Source of the DNA: Burkholderia sp. GAS332
GTDB lineage: Bacteria; Pseudomonadota; Gammaproteobacteria; Burkholderiales; Burkholderiaceae
Assembly (NCBI GenBank): GCA_900142905.1
Contig: FSRV01000001.1
Span: 4,216,001-4,280,000 of the forward strand
Direction: 5' to 3'
DNA: 64,000 nucleotides
Part shown: piece after piece, positions 45,556-54,594 of the stretch
Layout of the letters: each line of letters starts with the position of its first letter
Position numbering within the stretch: position 1 is the stretch's first letter
The notes under the pieces: model-generated
Told to the model about the DNA's origin: nothing
Seen by the model: only the letters and a program-made list of their open reading frames with translations
The model's database searches: none
Position numbers and translations under genes: made by a program

Positions 45556-46797
45556 CTACCGCAACACGCCAGACGATTGGGCGTTGTCAGCGGCGAACGA
45601 ACGGTGTGCGGAAGGTATCGCGCCTTCGCCGATATCCATAATCTCGGCAAGGCGCTCAGCATAATACTCAGGCAGATACTGGCCGACGTCGTACTTTCTC
45701 TCAGGGTTCGATAGATGCGTGGCCAGTTGCCCAAGCGCCCGCTTCAGACTCTCCGGATCAGTGCTGAATTTGATCTTGTTGCCTACAGCGTCTGCGGTCG
45801 TCGCCATGCTTCCGCCATCGCGAACAAGTGCAGGCAGGCCGAGCATCGCGGCCTCGATGATGATGAGCGGCGCGTTTTCCGCGCACACCGACGGCACGAT
45901 GACGGCATCGGCGAAGCGCCGCATATCCGCGAACAACTTCTCCTGCGGCATGCTGCCGAAAAAAATCAGCTTGCCACGCTCAATGAGTGACGCGAAGCGT
46001 TGCTCGATGACCGCTCGCTCCGGACCCTCCCCATAAACACCAATAGCGTCGATGTGCTCGAAGTCCGCCGCTTGCGCAAGCTCGATGAACTGCGCGAGGC
46101 CTTTTTCCTGCGCAATTCTTCCAGCAAACGCCAGGTTGAAGCGCGTCTTGCCGCGGATGGCCAAGGGAATCAGCGGAGTGGGTACAGCGGACGGATTATG
46201 CAGAATCACCGTGTTATCGATCCCGCAGCGGTTCAACGCTTCCTGCATGAACGGACTGGGGCAAAGTATCTGATCGAATACGCGCGACGGCTGACACGCC
46301 GCACGCACGGCATGCCAGTACGTCTTGGTCATGAGGTCGTGCATGAGACCTTTGGGCGACGAACGAAGCGTGAACGCAGTGCGCGTGCTCAAGGCTTCAA
46401 GCGGAAGAATCAGGGGCCGGCCATTCTCGAAGTATTGCATCGCCGGGTTGTAATAGACGAGATGGTAGTCGTGGCACGTATGATACGTGCGGTAGCCCAG
46501 ATCGCGCTTGTAACGCGCGATCACGCTCAGTATCGAAGGCGAGAGGGCGTTATGGTAGTTATGCACCAGCACCCGATGCGGCCGAAACCTGAGAATGGTT
46601 TGCTCGAGCGCGCGAGCGGCAGCAACATTCCAGATTCTCGACAGTATGGAAGTTTGCATAACGAATCGACTGTCGTCGAAGCGCTCGACATCCACCCCTG
46701 GCAATGTACTCAAAAGCTTCGCGGATTGTTTATAAACAATCTCCGCGCCGCCCATGTGCAAAAAATCGTTGATCAGCAATACCCTGCAGCGCTGCAT
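45556..46797 (-). CDS. GT4-family glycosyltransferase, paralogue of the 60.7-kb GT4
   Basis: 413 residues. The N-terminal half starts MQRCRVLLINDFLHMGGAEIVY with the GGAE glycine-rich acceptor loop, then VHNYHNALSPSILSV and HDYHLVYYNP. The C-terminal donor half has LAFAGRIAQEKGL and PSVCAENAPLIIIEAAMLG with the E-x7-E motif. It is a retaining GT-B enzyme in the cytoplasm. It is strongly similar along its whole length to the gene at 60652-61824. The two lie at opposite ends of the locus and probably arose by duplication; whether they use the same linkage is unknown. Confidence 0.88.
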   Translation of the reverse strand: MQRCRVLLINDFLHMGGAEIVYKQSAKLLSTLPGVDVERFDDSRFVMQTSILSRIWNVAAARALEQTILRFRPHRVLVHNYHNALSPSILSVIARYKRDLGYRTYHTCHDYHLVYYNPAMQYFENGRPLILPLEALSTRTAFTLRSSPKGLMHDLMTKTYWHAVRAACQPSRVFDQILCPSPFMQEALNRCGIDNTVILHNPSAVPTPLIPLAIRGKTRFNLAFAGRIAQEKGLAQFIELAQAADFEHIDAIGVYGEGPERAVIEQRFASLIERGKLIFFGSMPQEKLFADMRRFADAVIVPSVCAENAPLIIIEAAMLGLPALVRDGGSMATTADAVGNKIKFSTDPESLKRALGQLATHLSNPERKYDVGQYLPEYYAERLAEIMDIGEGAIPSAHRSFAADNAQSSGVLR

Positions 46798-46944
46798 CTC
46801 CCCGCTCCTTTTTCAATGCACAAATGGGATCAAGCAAAACGTGGACGGTATTGACCGGAATTTCTCGCTCGGGAGATCTTAGCGCGTCCAATTCGACGGC
46901 TATGTTTGCCAGTACACGTAGCGCAACATAACGGCAGCGCGCCA

Positions 46945-47829
46945 TTAAAACTGAGGAAACCGCCCGTTCCAACTGCCACCTTTCTTCAGGTAGTGCAAGA
47001 AGAGCGGAATGCCGGTCAATTGCGCCGCGAATCGCCGCGTCGACGCACTGTCGTCGACGATAATCGTGCGCAGTCGAAACGGATCACTCTGATAATCGTT
47101 CCAACCGACGTCGCATGTGCGCGCACTCTTGTAACCCGCCGCTGCCACGAAACTGACTTCGCGATCGCCATAGTTGCCGTTCGGGTAGGCAAAGTGTTCG
47201 CAAACATCGCGCAGCAGCACCTCGATTTCATGCTTGCTGTTGCCGATTTCGTCTGCGCATTCAATATCGCTGCACCGGGTCAGCACGGGATGGAACCGCG
47301 TATGAGCCTGAAAGTCCACGTACGCCCGCATGGTTTCAATGTGCTCGATGCTGAGGCCGGTCGCCCGATCATCGGCGTCCTGGTGGTAACCGTGTGCCGC
47401 GAGTTCGGCCAGGCGCTCCACATTCGTCATGCGCTTCAACCGTTCGTGGCCCGCCTGCACGGAACCGGGATGCAGCCACCAATGGCTGCGCGAACGGCCG
47501 ACGATGCTACTGCAGAGAAAGATCGTCGGCCGGACGTTGTGCTTGATGAAGATCGGCAGCAAAGCTGCGTTGCCCACATGCCCGTCGTCAAATGTGATGG
47601 CCGCGCGGGGGCGTCCGCGGCCGGGCGCAGCGACATCTGTCAGCGGCACCAGATCACATATTTTCCGAAGGTAGGCGAGATGCCTGTCGAGCGTCGCCGG
47701 GTCGGGGTCGTGATAGAGCAGGACCGCCACCCGGTCGCGCCATAGCCACACGCGCGTCGCTCGTGCAATGCCTGTCAAGACGACCAGCACAGCAAGCGCT
47801 TCCTTGATTAATGCCTTACCTCGATTCAT
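46945..47829 (-). CDS. NodB-type polysaccharide deacetylase, membrane-anchored
   Basis: 294 residues from ATG 47829 (MNRGKALIKEALAVLV), with GGAGAAG upstream; longer frames are rejected. A hydrophobic N-terminal helix (about residues 8-28) anchors or exports it. The NodB domain has VAVLLYHD, the metal-site ITFDDGHVG (DD near residue 77) and HTRFHPVL (H-x3-H). The late FAYPNGNYG is also typical. It should remove N- or O-acetyl groups from a polysaccharide at the envelope. It sits in the same strand row as the flavoprotein upstream and the GT4 downstream. Confidence 0.87.
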   Translation of the reverse strand: MNRGKALIKEALAVLVVLTGIARATRVWLWRDRVAVLLYHDPDPATLDRHLAYLRKICDLVPLTDVAAPGRGRPRAAITFDDGHVGNAALLPIFIKHNVRPTIFLCSSIVGRSRSHWWLHPGSVQAGHERLKRMTNVERLAELAAHGYHQDADDRATGLSIEHIETMRAYVDFQAHTRFHPVLTRCSDIECADEIGNSKHEIEVLLRDVCEHFAYPNGNYGDREVSFVAAAGYKSARTCDVGWNDYQSDPFRLRTIIVDDSASTRRFAAQLTGIPLFLHYLKKGGSWNGRFPQF

Positions 47830-47940
47830 CTCGCTTCTCCGCTCTGTGCGTTTCGAAGAACCCGGTGCCGCGAAGATTGCGCCCGGTCTTGTGCTGAATC
47901 TGGACATTAAGGACCCGGCGGACTGCCTGAAAGGATGCGG

Positions 47941-49194
47941 CTACTCACTCGTTCGCTCGAGCACGGCGCCTTCGGCAGTGGGCCACACGCCGTCTCTCGC
48001 ACCCACTTTCAACGCGTTGGCGATATGCCGCGCAACACTGGGCGCGGCGTGCCTCGCGCCGTAGACAAAACGCATGACGGGCCCAAAGCTATGAGCGGAG
48101 GCCGGTCCGATCACATAGAGGCCACGAACCTGTGTCTCGAAGTTGGACGTGAGCTCGGGCAGGCCGCCGTCGACCGAAATCGCGTCCACGATGTCTTTCG
48201 ATAGAAACGCATGCTGACGCATATCGGTCTTGAAGCCGGTCGCGGCGATGACATGGTCGGCGGCAACAGACGATTCCCTGTTCTCGCTTATCACGTGCAA
48301 GATGACCTGATCCTTCTCGACCGCGGCGGAACGGACCTCGGTCCGAAACGAGATCGTCACCTTGCCGACGACCCGATCGCGCAACCACCAGGCGCCGGAC
48401 GCTCCGTACGACTTCTCCATGATCTGCTGGCGCCGCGCTCGACCGAGCATATGGAAAAGGCGCGGATACTCAGACAGGAAGAGCGAGCGCCAACCTCGTC
48501 CCAAGCCAGCGTCGGGACGCACCAGCCTGGCCAGGATGCCACGCGAAGCTTGCGGCCTTGGATGCCATATCACGCCCGCTTCGCGCATGAGAATGTGAAC
48601 CCGCGATCCTTGCTCGTGCAGCAGCGCGGCGAGTCCCAGCGCAGACTGTCCGCCGCCGACAATCGCGACGTCTTTGCCTTGCGCCCATGCAAGGTCGCCA
48701 TATAGCGCCGAATGAGAGGCATAGCGTTCGGGTAGACCTTGCAGTACGACAGGGGTTTGCGCGAAGCCCTTGAGTCCTAAGGCGATCACTACCTTGCGCG
48801 CGACGAGGGAGCGGCCGTCGCTCAACGCCAATTGAAAGTGCCCGTCGACACGTCGCAGACTGACGACGTCGACCGCCTGGATATTGTCGACCAGGTTCGA
48901 CTGAAACCAGCACGCGTAGTCCACGAATGTCTCGAGCGGCAACTCCATACCCATCGGCTGATAGCGCATCCCCTTCTGGCGGTAGTAATCCTCCAGCGTG
49001 AATCCGCGTTGCGGCGCATGGAGGTTCGACGCGAACGCCTCGGAGCGCAGAAGCATGCCAGGCGGCATGAAGTTGATCCAGGCGCGCATCGGCTGGCCGA
49101 GAATCTGATGGGCCACACCCGCGGCGCTCAGGTGGGCGGCCAAAGACGATCCATATGGCCCTGCGCCAATGATTGCGGTGTCAGTGAACGACAT
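47941..49194 (-). CDS. Flavin- and NAD(P)-binding monooxygenase-like oxidoreductase
   Basis: 417 residues with two Rossmann sites: TAIIGAGPYGSSLAAHL (FAD, about residues 7-23) and DVAIVGGGQSALGLAALL (NAD(P), about 173-190). An ATGF-like ending (VIAATGFKTDM) follows. The layout fits flavin-containing monooxygenases and related lysine/ornithine hydroxylases or SidA-like enzymes. Its substrate is not evident. The position between a deacetylase and an ATP-grasp gene in a polysaccharide locus is unusual, and the three may act together on a sugar substituent. The last 20 residues are poorly conserved-looking. Confidence 0.82.
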   Translation of the reverse strand: MSFTDTAIIGAGPYGSSLAAHLSAAGVAHQILGQPMRAWINFMPPGMLLRSEAFASNLHAPQRGFTLEDYYRQKGMRYQPMGMELPLETFVDYACWFQSNLVDNIQAVDVVSLRRVDGHFQLALSDGRSLVARKVVIALGLKGFAQTPVVLQGLPERYASHSALYGDLAWAQGKDVAIVGGGQSALGLAALLHEQGSRVHILMREAGVIWHPRPQASRGILARLVRPDAGLGRGWRSLFLSEYPRLFHMLGRARRQQIMEKSYGASGAWWLRDRVVGKVTISFRTEVRSAAVEKDQVILHVISENRESSVAADHVIAATGFKTDMRQHAFLSKDIVDAISVDGGLPELTSNFETQVRGLYVIGPASAHSFGPVMRFVYGARHAAPSVARHIANALKVGARDGVWPTAEGAVLERTSE

Positions 49195-49292
49195 TGATCA
49201 TCTCCATCCAGGGACAGCACTCACGGCTTCCAGGCGCCCAGACTCGAGGCCGGCGTTGCGAAGCACGACACGTTGTCAAATACCAGCCCACA

Positions 49293-50483
49293 CTAAACTT
49301 TCACCTGCAACAGTCTGAGTGCCCTCGTCGCCTTCAATGCGCGCTTCAAGCGCTGCAGCGGACTAAGAAGGCAATAAAACTGCAGTGCCGGACAGGGATC
49401 GCTCCAGCGAAAATATCCATCAACAATCTTCGTACGCTCGGCCAGCAGATGAAGCGGCACGCGCTCGGCCATCGTCGCGCGCCACGCGACCGGCACCCGG
49501 CACGACGGCTCTGGTACGGGCGGCAGTCCGAGTTCATGCCGGTAAGCGGCAAGCGGAATGTTGACCCCGCACAGCGTGGCGATTTCTTCCTGCCAGTCCG
49601 TACGGCCGACCGTCGGCTCGACCATCACGAACTGCCTATGGTTGTCGTCCCACTTGTATTCGATGCTACCCATGCCCTCGAAACCCGCCCGCTCGGCAAA
49701 CGACAATGTCAACGGTTCGAGCACTTCGCGAGCTTCGGGCGCGGCAACGCATACAGCGGTATTCCCGACACCGGGCGGAGAACTGAGAACCTTGCGCCCG
49801 GTAAAGATGCTGACTACGCTCCCACCGCTCCCCCGATAGAACAGCGTGAAATAGATGTTGCTGTCAGGCCCCTCGATCCACTCCTGCGCTATGACGCCGC
49901 CAGGCGTGGCAAGCATCGCGATAGCCTGCGCGCGTGCAGCGCTAGGAGAGTCGACGCGAACCGCGCGTTCCCGCTCGCCCCTCAATACATTGCGTTTGTC
50001 ATCCGGTTTCAGCACGCACGGATAGCGTAATTCCGATAGATATTCAATGTCGGACAGTTTCTCGAGAATCACGGACCGCGGAACCGGAAATTGATGCTTC
50101 AGGGCGAAGTCGTGAAATCCTGCCTTGCTACACAACATCTTGACGGTGGCGTCGATCGGAAGACGGAAGCGAAACCACTTGGAAAGCGCTTCTCGATTTT
50201 CCGACACCGCGTGCACCGCGTCTTCTTCGGTCAATATAAGAACGGGGGGCTCACTGAACCGTTTGCCGAGTTCGATCATGTCATCGACAAAAGCTTTTCC
50301 GATAAGGCTTTTGATGAAATGAGCGCGTACGTAACGGCTCCACATTCCCGAACGCGTCATCCTCGTGTCGACCGCTATGACCGGAATGCCCGCGCAGGCG
50401 AGTGACCTCGCCACGCCGAGTCCGTTCAGCGAGGCACCCACGACGACCCCTGCTATCTGATCAGAACCGTATCGGCTCGCCAT
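49293..50483 (-). CDS. ATP-grasp family ligase
   Basis: 396 residues. It opens GVVVGASLNGLGVARSLACA (pre-ATP-grasp Rossmann-like), then SKAGFHDFALKHQFPVPRS and PCVLKPDDKRNVLRG (ATP-binding Lys), VIAQEWIEGPDSNIYFTL, and metal-binding E…N-like FVMVEPTVGRTDWQ. The shape fits carboxylate-amine ligases of the ATP-grasp_3 or carbamoyl-phosphate-synthase-like group. It could attach an amino acid or other carboxylate to a sugar. The gene starts 225 bp after the Wzy-like gene in the same direction. I do not recognise a close named homologue. Confidence 0.8.
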   Translation of the reverse strand: MASRYGSDQIAGVVVGASLNGLGVARSLACAGIPVIAVDTRMTRSGMWSRYVRAHFIKSLIGKAFVDDMIELGKRFSEPPVLILTEEDAVHAVSENREALSKWFRFRLPIDATVKMLCSKAGFHDFALKHQFPVPRSVILEKLSDIEYLSELRYPCVLKPDDKRNVLRGERERAVRVDSPSAARAQAIAMLATPGGVIAQEWIEGPDSNIYFTLFYRGSGGSVVSIFTGRKVLSSPPGVGNTAVCVAAPEAREVLEPLTLSFAERAGFEGMGSIEYKWDDNHRQFVMVEPTVGRTDWQEEIATLCGVNIPLAAYRHELGLPPVPEPSCRVPVAWRATMAERVPLHLLAERTKIVDGYFRWSDPCPALQFYCLLSPLQRLKRALKATRALRLLQVKV

Positions 50484-50708
50484 ACTCTCGATTCCCTGGT
50501 CATCATACGTACGTGAGCGCTTGAAAGCATCGCTGGAAGTTGCGCTGTCGACAGTCTCAACGCACTACCGGTCGAGCCTGCCGCCGCGCGTTAACCCTAG
50601 GGCCGCAGAGCGGCCCGCTCAGTGCGCAGACGCACAATCGCCAAAAAAATCGGAAGAATAAATTGGAGGGAGAATCGTGTCGCAGTCCGTCACACTGACA
50701 CGGTAAAA

Positions 50709-51872
50709 CTAAGTCTTACCGTACCGTGGAAGTGGCTGGAATTGCTGCGAAAGCTCTACGCGGTTAGCGCTGTACGCAGCGAACCGAGGCCAGTAGCAAA
50801 TCAGGTATGCAAGCGGAATAAAGGATGTAACCGTGGTCACGCTCACGGTGGCGCTCACGAGCAGGAAAATCAGCATGACGAAGCCGTCACTCGCGGTAAA
50901 CGCGATGACGCCGAGAAGAATCAATGTACTAAAGAGCCCCATTTCGGCGACAGTGGCCGGGAGACCGGCAAACGGCACGCCGGAGGCCTCCATATCGTCC
51001 TGGATCAGCCGGATATAGGGAAGGTACTTGTAGTGCGCGATCATGTCATGTGCGGTGAGGCCCGTGACAATATCCTCTAGCCGCCCATCGAACATGAAGG
51101 CGTAGCCGGCCAACCGGTGGCCAAATGTTTCCGAGTCGAAGAAATCGTTGGAGGCAAGATACAGCGAGATCGCCGACATCGCCACATAGTAGGCAATCAG
51201 TATCGTCAGTGGATGGAGCGAGCGCAATCTGTCACGTACAGGATAGAGCGCAGCAAAAAGGAACAGCGTCATCGACGATTTCGAGAAGCTAATGAAGAGG
51301 CCGATGAGGTAAATAGCGATCACTTTTTTATTGGGTGAATCGCTGAATAGGTACATGATAAAAGACGTCACCAGCAACGAAGAGAAGAATCCCGCCTCGC
51401 GCGAAAATCCCGAGACGCGGGCAAAGTAGAACACCTCGAAGAAGTTCGTATAAGTACTGGTCGCATAGTCCCCCCAGATCAGTTGCGAAAGATTCGTCGG
51501 TCCGATGAGGTACGCCATGTCATGGTCGATGTAGTACATCGCGAACTGCACGATGGCAAACAGGACGTTGATGACCATCCATGGATGAAGATAGCTGATG
51601 CGGCGCTCTGTCGTGTACATCAGGTAGCCAATGCAGATGGCAATCGACAGGACCCGCACCGCGCCGGAAGGAGACGTCAACGCACTTGCCGCAACCGCAA
51701 TGAGCAACGGTCCGGCCCAGCGACGGACCGTACCGCTAAGAAAACGGGAGAACTCCGGATCAAGAAACGGGATCACAAGATAAAAATATAGGGTAGTCCC
51801 GTCCACCTGCGGATTGAGAATCACGCAGGTGAAGAACATGTAGAACAACGCGGATATTAGTCTGGAGTACAT
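50709..51872 (-). CDS. Wzy-like polysaccharide polymerase
   Basis: 387 residues with about ten or eleven hydrophobic helices, a long periplasmic loop between helices near residues 250-310 (containing DSETFGHRLAGYAFMFDGRLEDIV) and no transporter motif. Wzy polymerases share topology more than sequence, so the call rests on the helices, the big loop with Arg residues, and the position next to a Wzc kinase gene, with Wzx in the same locus. It would join repeat units in the periplasm. O-antigen ligase (WaaL) is an alternative, but the context favours Wzy. A tail of about 15 residues follows the last helix. Confidence 0.75.
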   Translation of the reverse strand: MYSRLISALFYMFFTCVILNPQVDGTTLYFYLVIPFLDPEFSRFLSGTVRRWAGPLLIAVAASALTSPSGAVRVLSIAICIGYLMYTTERRISYLHPWMVINVLFAIVQFAMYYIDHDMAYLIGPTNLSQLIWGDYATSTYTNFFEVFYFARVSGFSREAGFFSSLLVTSFIMYLFSDSPNKKVIAIYLIGLFISFSKSSMTLFLFAALYPVRDRLRSLHPLTILIAYYVAMSAISLYLASNDFFDSETFGHRLAGYAFMFDGRLEDIVTGLTAHDMIAHYKYLPYIRLIQDDMEASGVPFAGLPATVAEMGLFSTLILLGVIAFTASDGFVMLIFLLVSATVSVTTVTSFIPLAYLICYWPRFAAYSANRVELSQQFQPLPRYGKT

Positions 51873-51986
51873 TGTTTTCTCAATGCAAAACCGCGCGAGG
51901 CAAGACGCTTACGCTTGCCTCCTCCAGTCGTCCAGCACGTCGCTATCCAGCTGCCTGGGCAACTGGACGCGACCCGCCGGCGACGA

Positions 51987-54338
51987 TCACGATGCAACAT
52001 GCTGTTGCGGGGTACTCGCTGCAGAATAGGCAACCGCATAGCCATAACTGCGCTTCTCGCTGCGCCGGCGCGGCATCGCGTTGAAGATCATGCCGACCAG
52101 ACGCGCGCCGGCAAGATCGAGACGTTGCGCGGTTTCCCCCAGCTCCCGTTCGCTCTGGGCGTTCGGACGTACCACAAGCACCGTCGAGCCCGCGAGAGAG
52201 GCGATCAGGTTGGCATCGCTGACCGCTAGTACCGGCGGGGTATCGACGATGATCAAGTCATATCGCTCGCCGAGATGGTTAAGGAGTTGGTGCATGCGAG
52301 GTGTCGAGAGCAACTGCGACGGATTGGATGGGAACCGGCCCGCAGCGATGAAAGAAAGTCCATGAACACCTGTGTTGCGAATGACGTGATCAACGTCGAC
52401 CTCGCCACTCAGGACTTCGGCGAGGCCACCGGCGCCGGTCTGCTTCAAAATGGCGGCCAATTGGCCTCGGCGCATATCGCCGTCGATCAGCAATACTCGC
52501 TTGCCGGCCTGCGCGTTGAGAACCGCCAGATTGGACGATATAAAGCTTTTTCCCGTGCCGGGCGTGGCACCCGTCACCACAAGCACGTTATTCGCGGCAT
52601 CCTGAATCTGCCGCTGCAACGACGCACGTATGCCCCGCAGGGCCTCGAGCGGTATGTCGTCGTGCCCGTCAGTGGCGAGCAGGAAGCGGCCGGCGGCGAA
52701 CAGGATGTCTTGCGCAACAGCGCCGGAATAGGTCAATCTGGCGGGCGATCCGGTTGGACGGGCGGCCACTTTCTGCTGTGCACTACCGGAGAGGCGTCTC
52801 TTCTCCGACTGCGAGTTCGAAATCTGCGCGCGGTCCAGGCGGGCCTGCTCGTCACTGAACAACACGTGACCAAAGACAGGCAGGTTCAAATGGCGCTCGG
52901 CCGCCCGCGCGCTCTCAAGGGCGGACGACCCCAGGCGCCGGATAAAGACGTACAGGATCGCCGCCATCAGACCGCCGACGGCGCCCACGCCGATAATCAG
53001 GGGGCGTTTGGGTTTCACAGGGTCCACGGGCAACAGCGCGGTGTCGATGATGTGCACGTTGCCCAGTGTGCCGGCCTGCGTCACCGCCAGCTCATTAGAC
53101 TTGTTGACCATCGCAACGTAGATATCTTCGGCAACCTTTACGTTACGCGTGAGGTCGGCCGCCCGGCGCTCGGAGGCGGGCAACTGGTCAAAGCGCGCTT
53201 CGAACGCGCTTTTAGCATTCTGGAGAAGCTGGAGCTGGCTATCGACCGTCTGCACATCACGTGAGTTTGGCGCAAAGTGACTTTCCAGCGCCGCTTTTTG
53301 TACCTTGAGCAGCGCGATCTGGCGGTCGAATTCAATGCTGCCCTGAAGGTAGGACGCGGCTTCGGTACCCGCCTGCATCGAGCTTGACGCGGTTCTGTAC
53401 TGGCTCAGTTCGGCCTCGGCTTGCGTCAGGTTGGCGCGAAGCTGCGGCAGCTCGCCGACAATGAACTCACGGGTCGTGAGGGCCTCGGCGCGGTGCTGGG
53501 CGATGTGGGACGCGATATAGCCCTGGGCGATGCCGTTGGCAATAGCCTGAGCCAGCTCCGGATCGGCGTTTTCATAGACGATCTGCACAACGCCGGTATC
53601 CTTGCCCGACTCACTGACTTTCAACTGATGCAGGAAGCGTTCGATTGCCTTGACGTCGCTAAAGCGCACGATCGTGAATTCGGTTCCAGGGCGCGCGATG
53701 AGTCGCTCCATGGTGAGCGCCACACCGTTGGCCTCGACCGGTATGCCGGCTGCACCCTCGACGAGCGTGCGCCCGGTCGTCGGATCGGCGAGACGGTAGC
53801 GGCCGCCATCGAGGACGGTCAAGGTCAGCGGTTTGTCTTCGAGACCGGCCGGGACGCTCAGTGAGCCGACAGATGCCTCTTCTCCGCCCCATGCATACGA
53901 GGTCAAACCGATGGGCGCCGGCATCGGCGCGCCTGGCGTGGCGAATTGCCGGCTGATCGCACCGATCACCGGGATGTGGTGTGGCGTAATTGAAATGTCC
54001 TGCTTGAATTTCTTGATCACCGGCTCAAGCACGCTCCGGCTTTGGATGATCTGGATCTCGGCCTCGGTGGGGAGCGTGGGAGGAATGACCTGCTCCTGCG
54101 CCTTCGACGCCTCGCCGAGCGCGTTGGGCTGAGGGAAATCGACCTTGACCAATGCATCCGCGGAATAGACAGGGGTCGCCGCGAACGCGTACAACGCGGA
54201 TAGCCCGGTCACCAGCAGGACAATGCAAATCACCAACCCCAGATTGTCCACGATCAGCCGTGCCAGTTCGCCGGCGGAGAACGCGTCCACGTTGTTCCGC
54301 AGCACACCCGGCGTATTACCGGAAACACTCGTATTCAT
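51987..54338 (-). CDS. Wzc-like chain-length determinant and tyrosine autokinase
   Basis: 783 residues. N-terminal Wzz domain with two transmembrane helices (first at about residues 33-53, second near 440-460), a coiled-coil periplasmic region, and a C-terminal BY-kinase: Walker A GATPGTGKS (590-598), Walker A' LLIDGD (617-622), Walker B LIIVDTPP (695-702). The kinase tail has just three Tyr (765, 767, 771), fewer than in E. coli Wzc. It controls chain length and export together with Wzy. The ATG is preceded by AAGGAG. It starts 256 bp after the glycoside hydrolase gene, with a terminator between them. No Wzb phosphatase or Wza is in the window. Confidence 0.93.
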   Translation of the reverse strand: MNTSVSGNTPGVLRNNVDAFSAGELARLIVDNLGLVICIVLLVTGLSALYAFAATPVYSADALVKVDFPQPNALGEASKAQEQVIPPTLPTEAEIQIIQSRSVLEPVIKKFKQDISITPHHIPVIGAISRQFATPGAPMPAPIGLTSYAWGGEEASVGSLSVPAGLEDKPLTLTVLDGGRYRLADPTTGRTLVEGAAGIPVEANGVALTMERLIARPGTEFTIVRFSDVKAIERFLHQLKVSESGKDTGVVQIVYENADPELAQAIANGIAQGYIASHIAQHRAEALTTREFIVGELPQLRANLTQAEAELSQYRTASSSMQAGTEAASYLQGSIEFDRQIALLKVQKAALESHFAPNSRDVQTVDSQLQLLQNAKSAFEARFDQLPASERRAADLTRNVKVAEDIYVAMVNKSNELAVTQAGTLGNVHIIDTALLPVDPVKPKRPLIIGVGAVGGLMAAILYVFIRRLGSSALESARAAERHLNLPVFGHVLFSDEQARLDRAQISNSQSEKRRLSGSAQQKVAARPTGSPARLTYSGAVAQDILFAAGRFLLATDGHDDIPLEALRGIRASLQRQIQDAANNVLVVTGATPGTGKSFISSNLAVLNAQAGKRVLLIDGDMRRGQLAAILKQTGAGGLAEVLSGEVDVDHVIRNTGVHGLSFIAAGRFPSNPSQLLSTPRMHQLLNHLGERYDLIIVDTPPVLAVSDANLIASLAGSTVLVVRPNAQSERELGETAQRLDLAGARLVGMIFNAMPRRRSEKRSYGYAVAYSAASTPQQHVAS

Positions 54339-54494
54339 ACGACGGACTCCTTGTTGATTGGAACCGGAACGAATCGCTGGCTCGAGAGCGCCGCTCCTCG
54401 AACGCGCCTCAGAGATTGCACAGATTGTGGCGTCGCAGCAACGCCGTCTGTGCTATATCGCACACGAGTCCAAGTCGCGTCACGCAGGTTTTCC

Positions 54495-54538
54495 GACAAA
54501 AAGAAACAGCCCACGGCTCGGAGAGAGCGCGTGGGCTG
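54495..54538 (-). terminator. Rho-independent terminator between the hydrolase and wzc-like genes
   Basis: On the minus strand a 9-bp perfect stem CAGCCCACG/CGTGGGCTG with a 14-base loop is followed by TTTCTTTTTG. It lies 57 bp after the stop of the lipoprotein hydrolase gene, so this gene probably forms its own transcript and wzc has a promoter in the remaining 150 bp. Confidence 0.85.
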
Positions 54539-54594
54539 CGGAGGTGAAGGCTTGGGTTCGCTAGTACATTAGTACGTTAGCGCGATGAGTCGGA

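Noticed and set aside
52275..53264. 329-residue plus-strand open frame opposite the Wzc-like gene
   Set aside because: Antisense shadow; no ribosome-binding site or motif.
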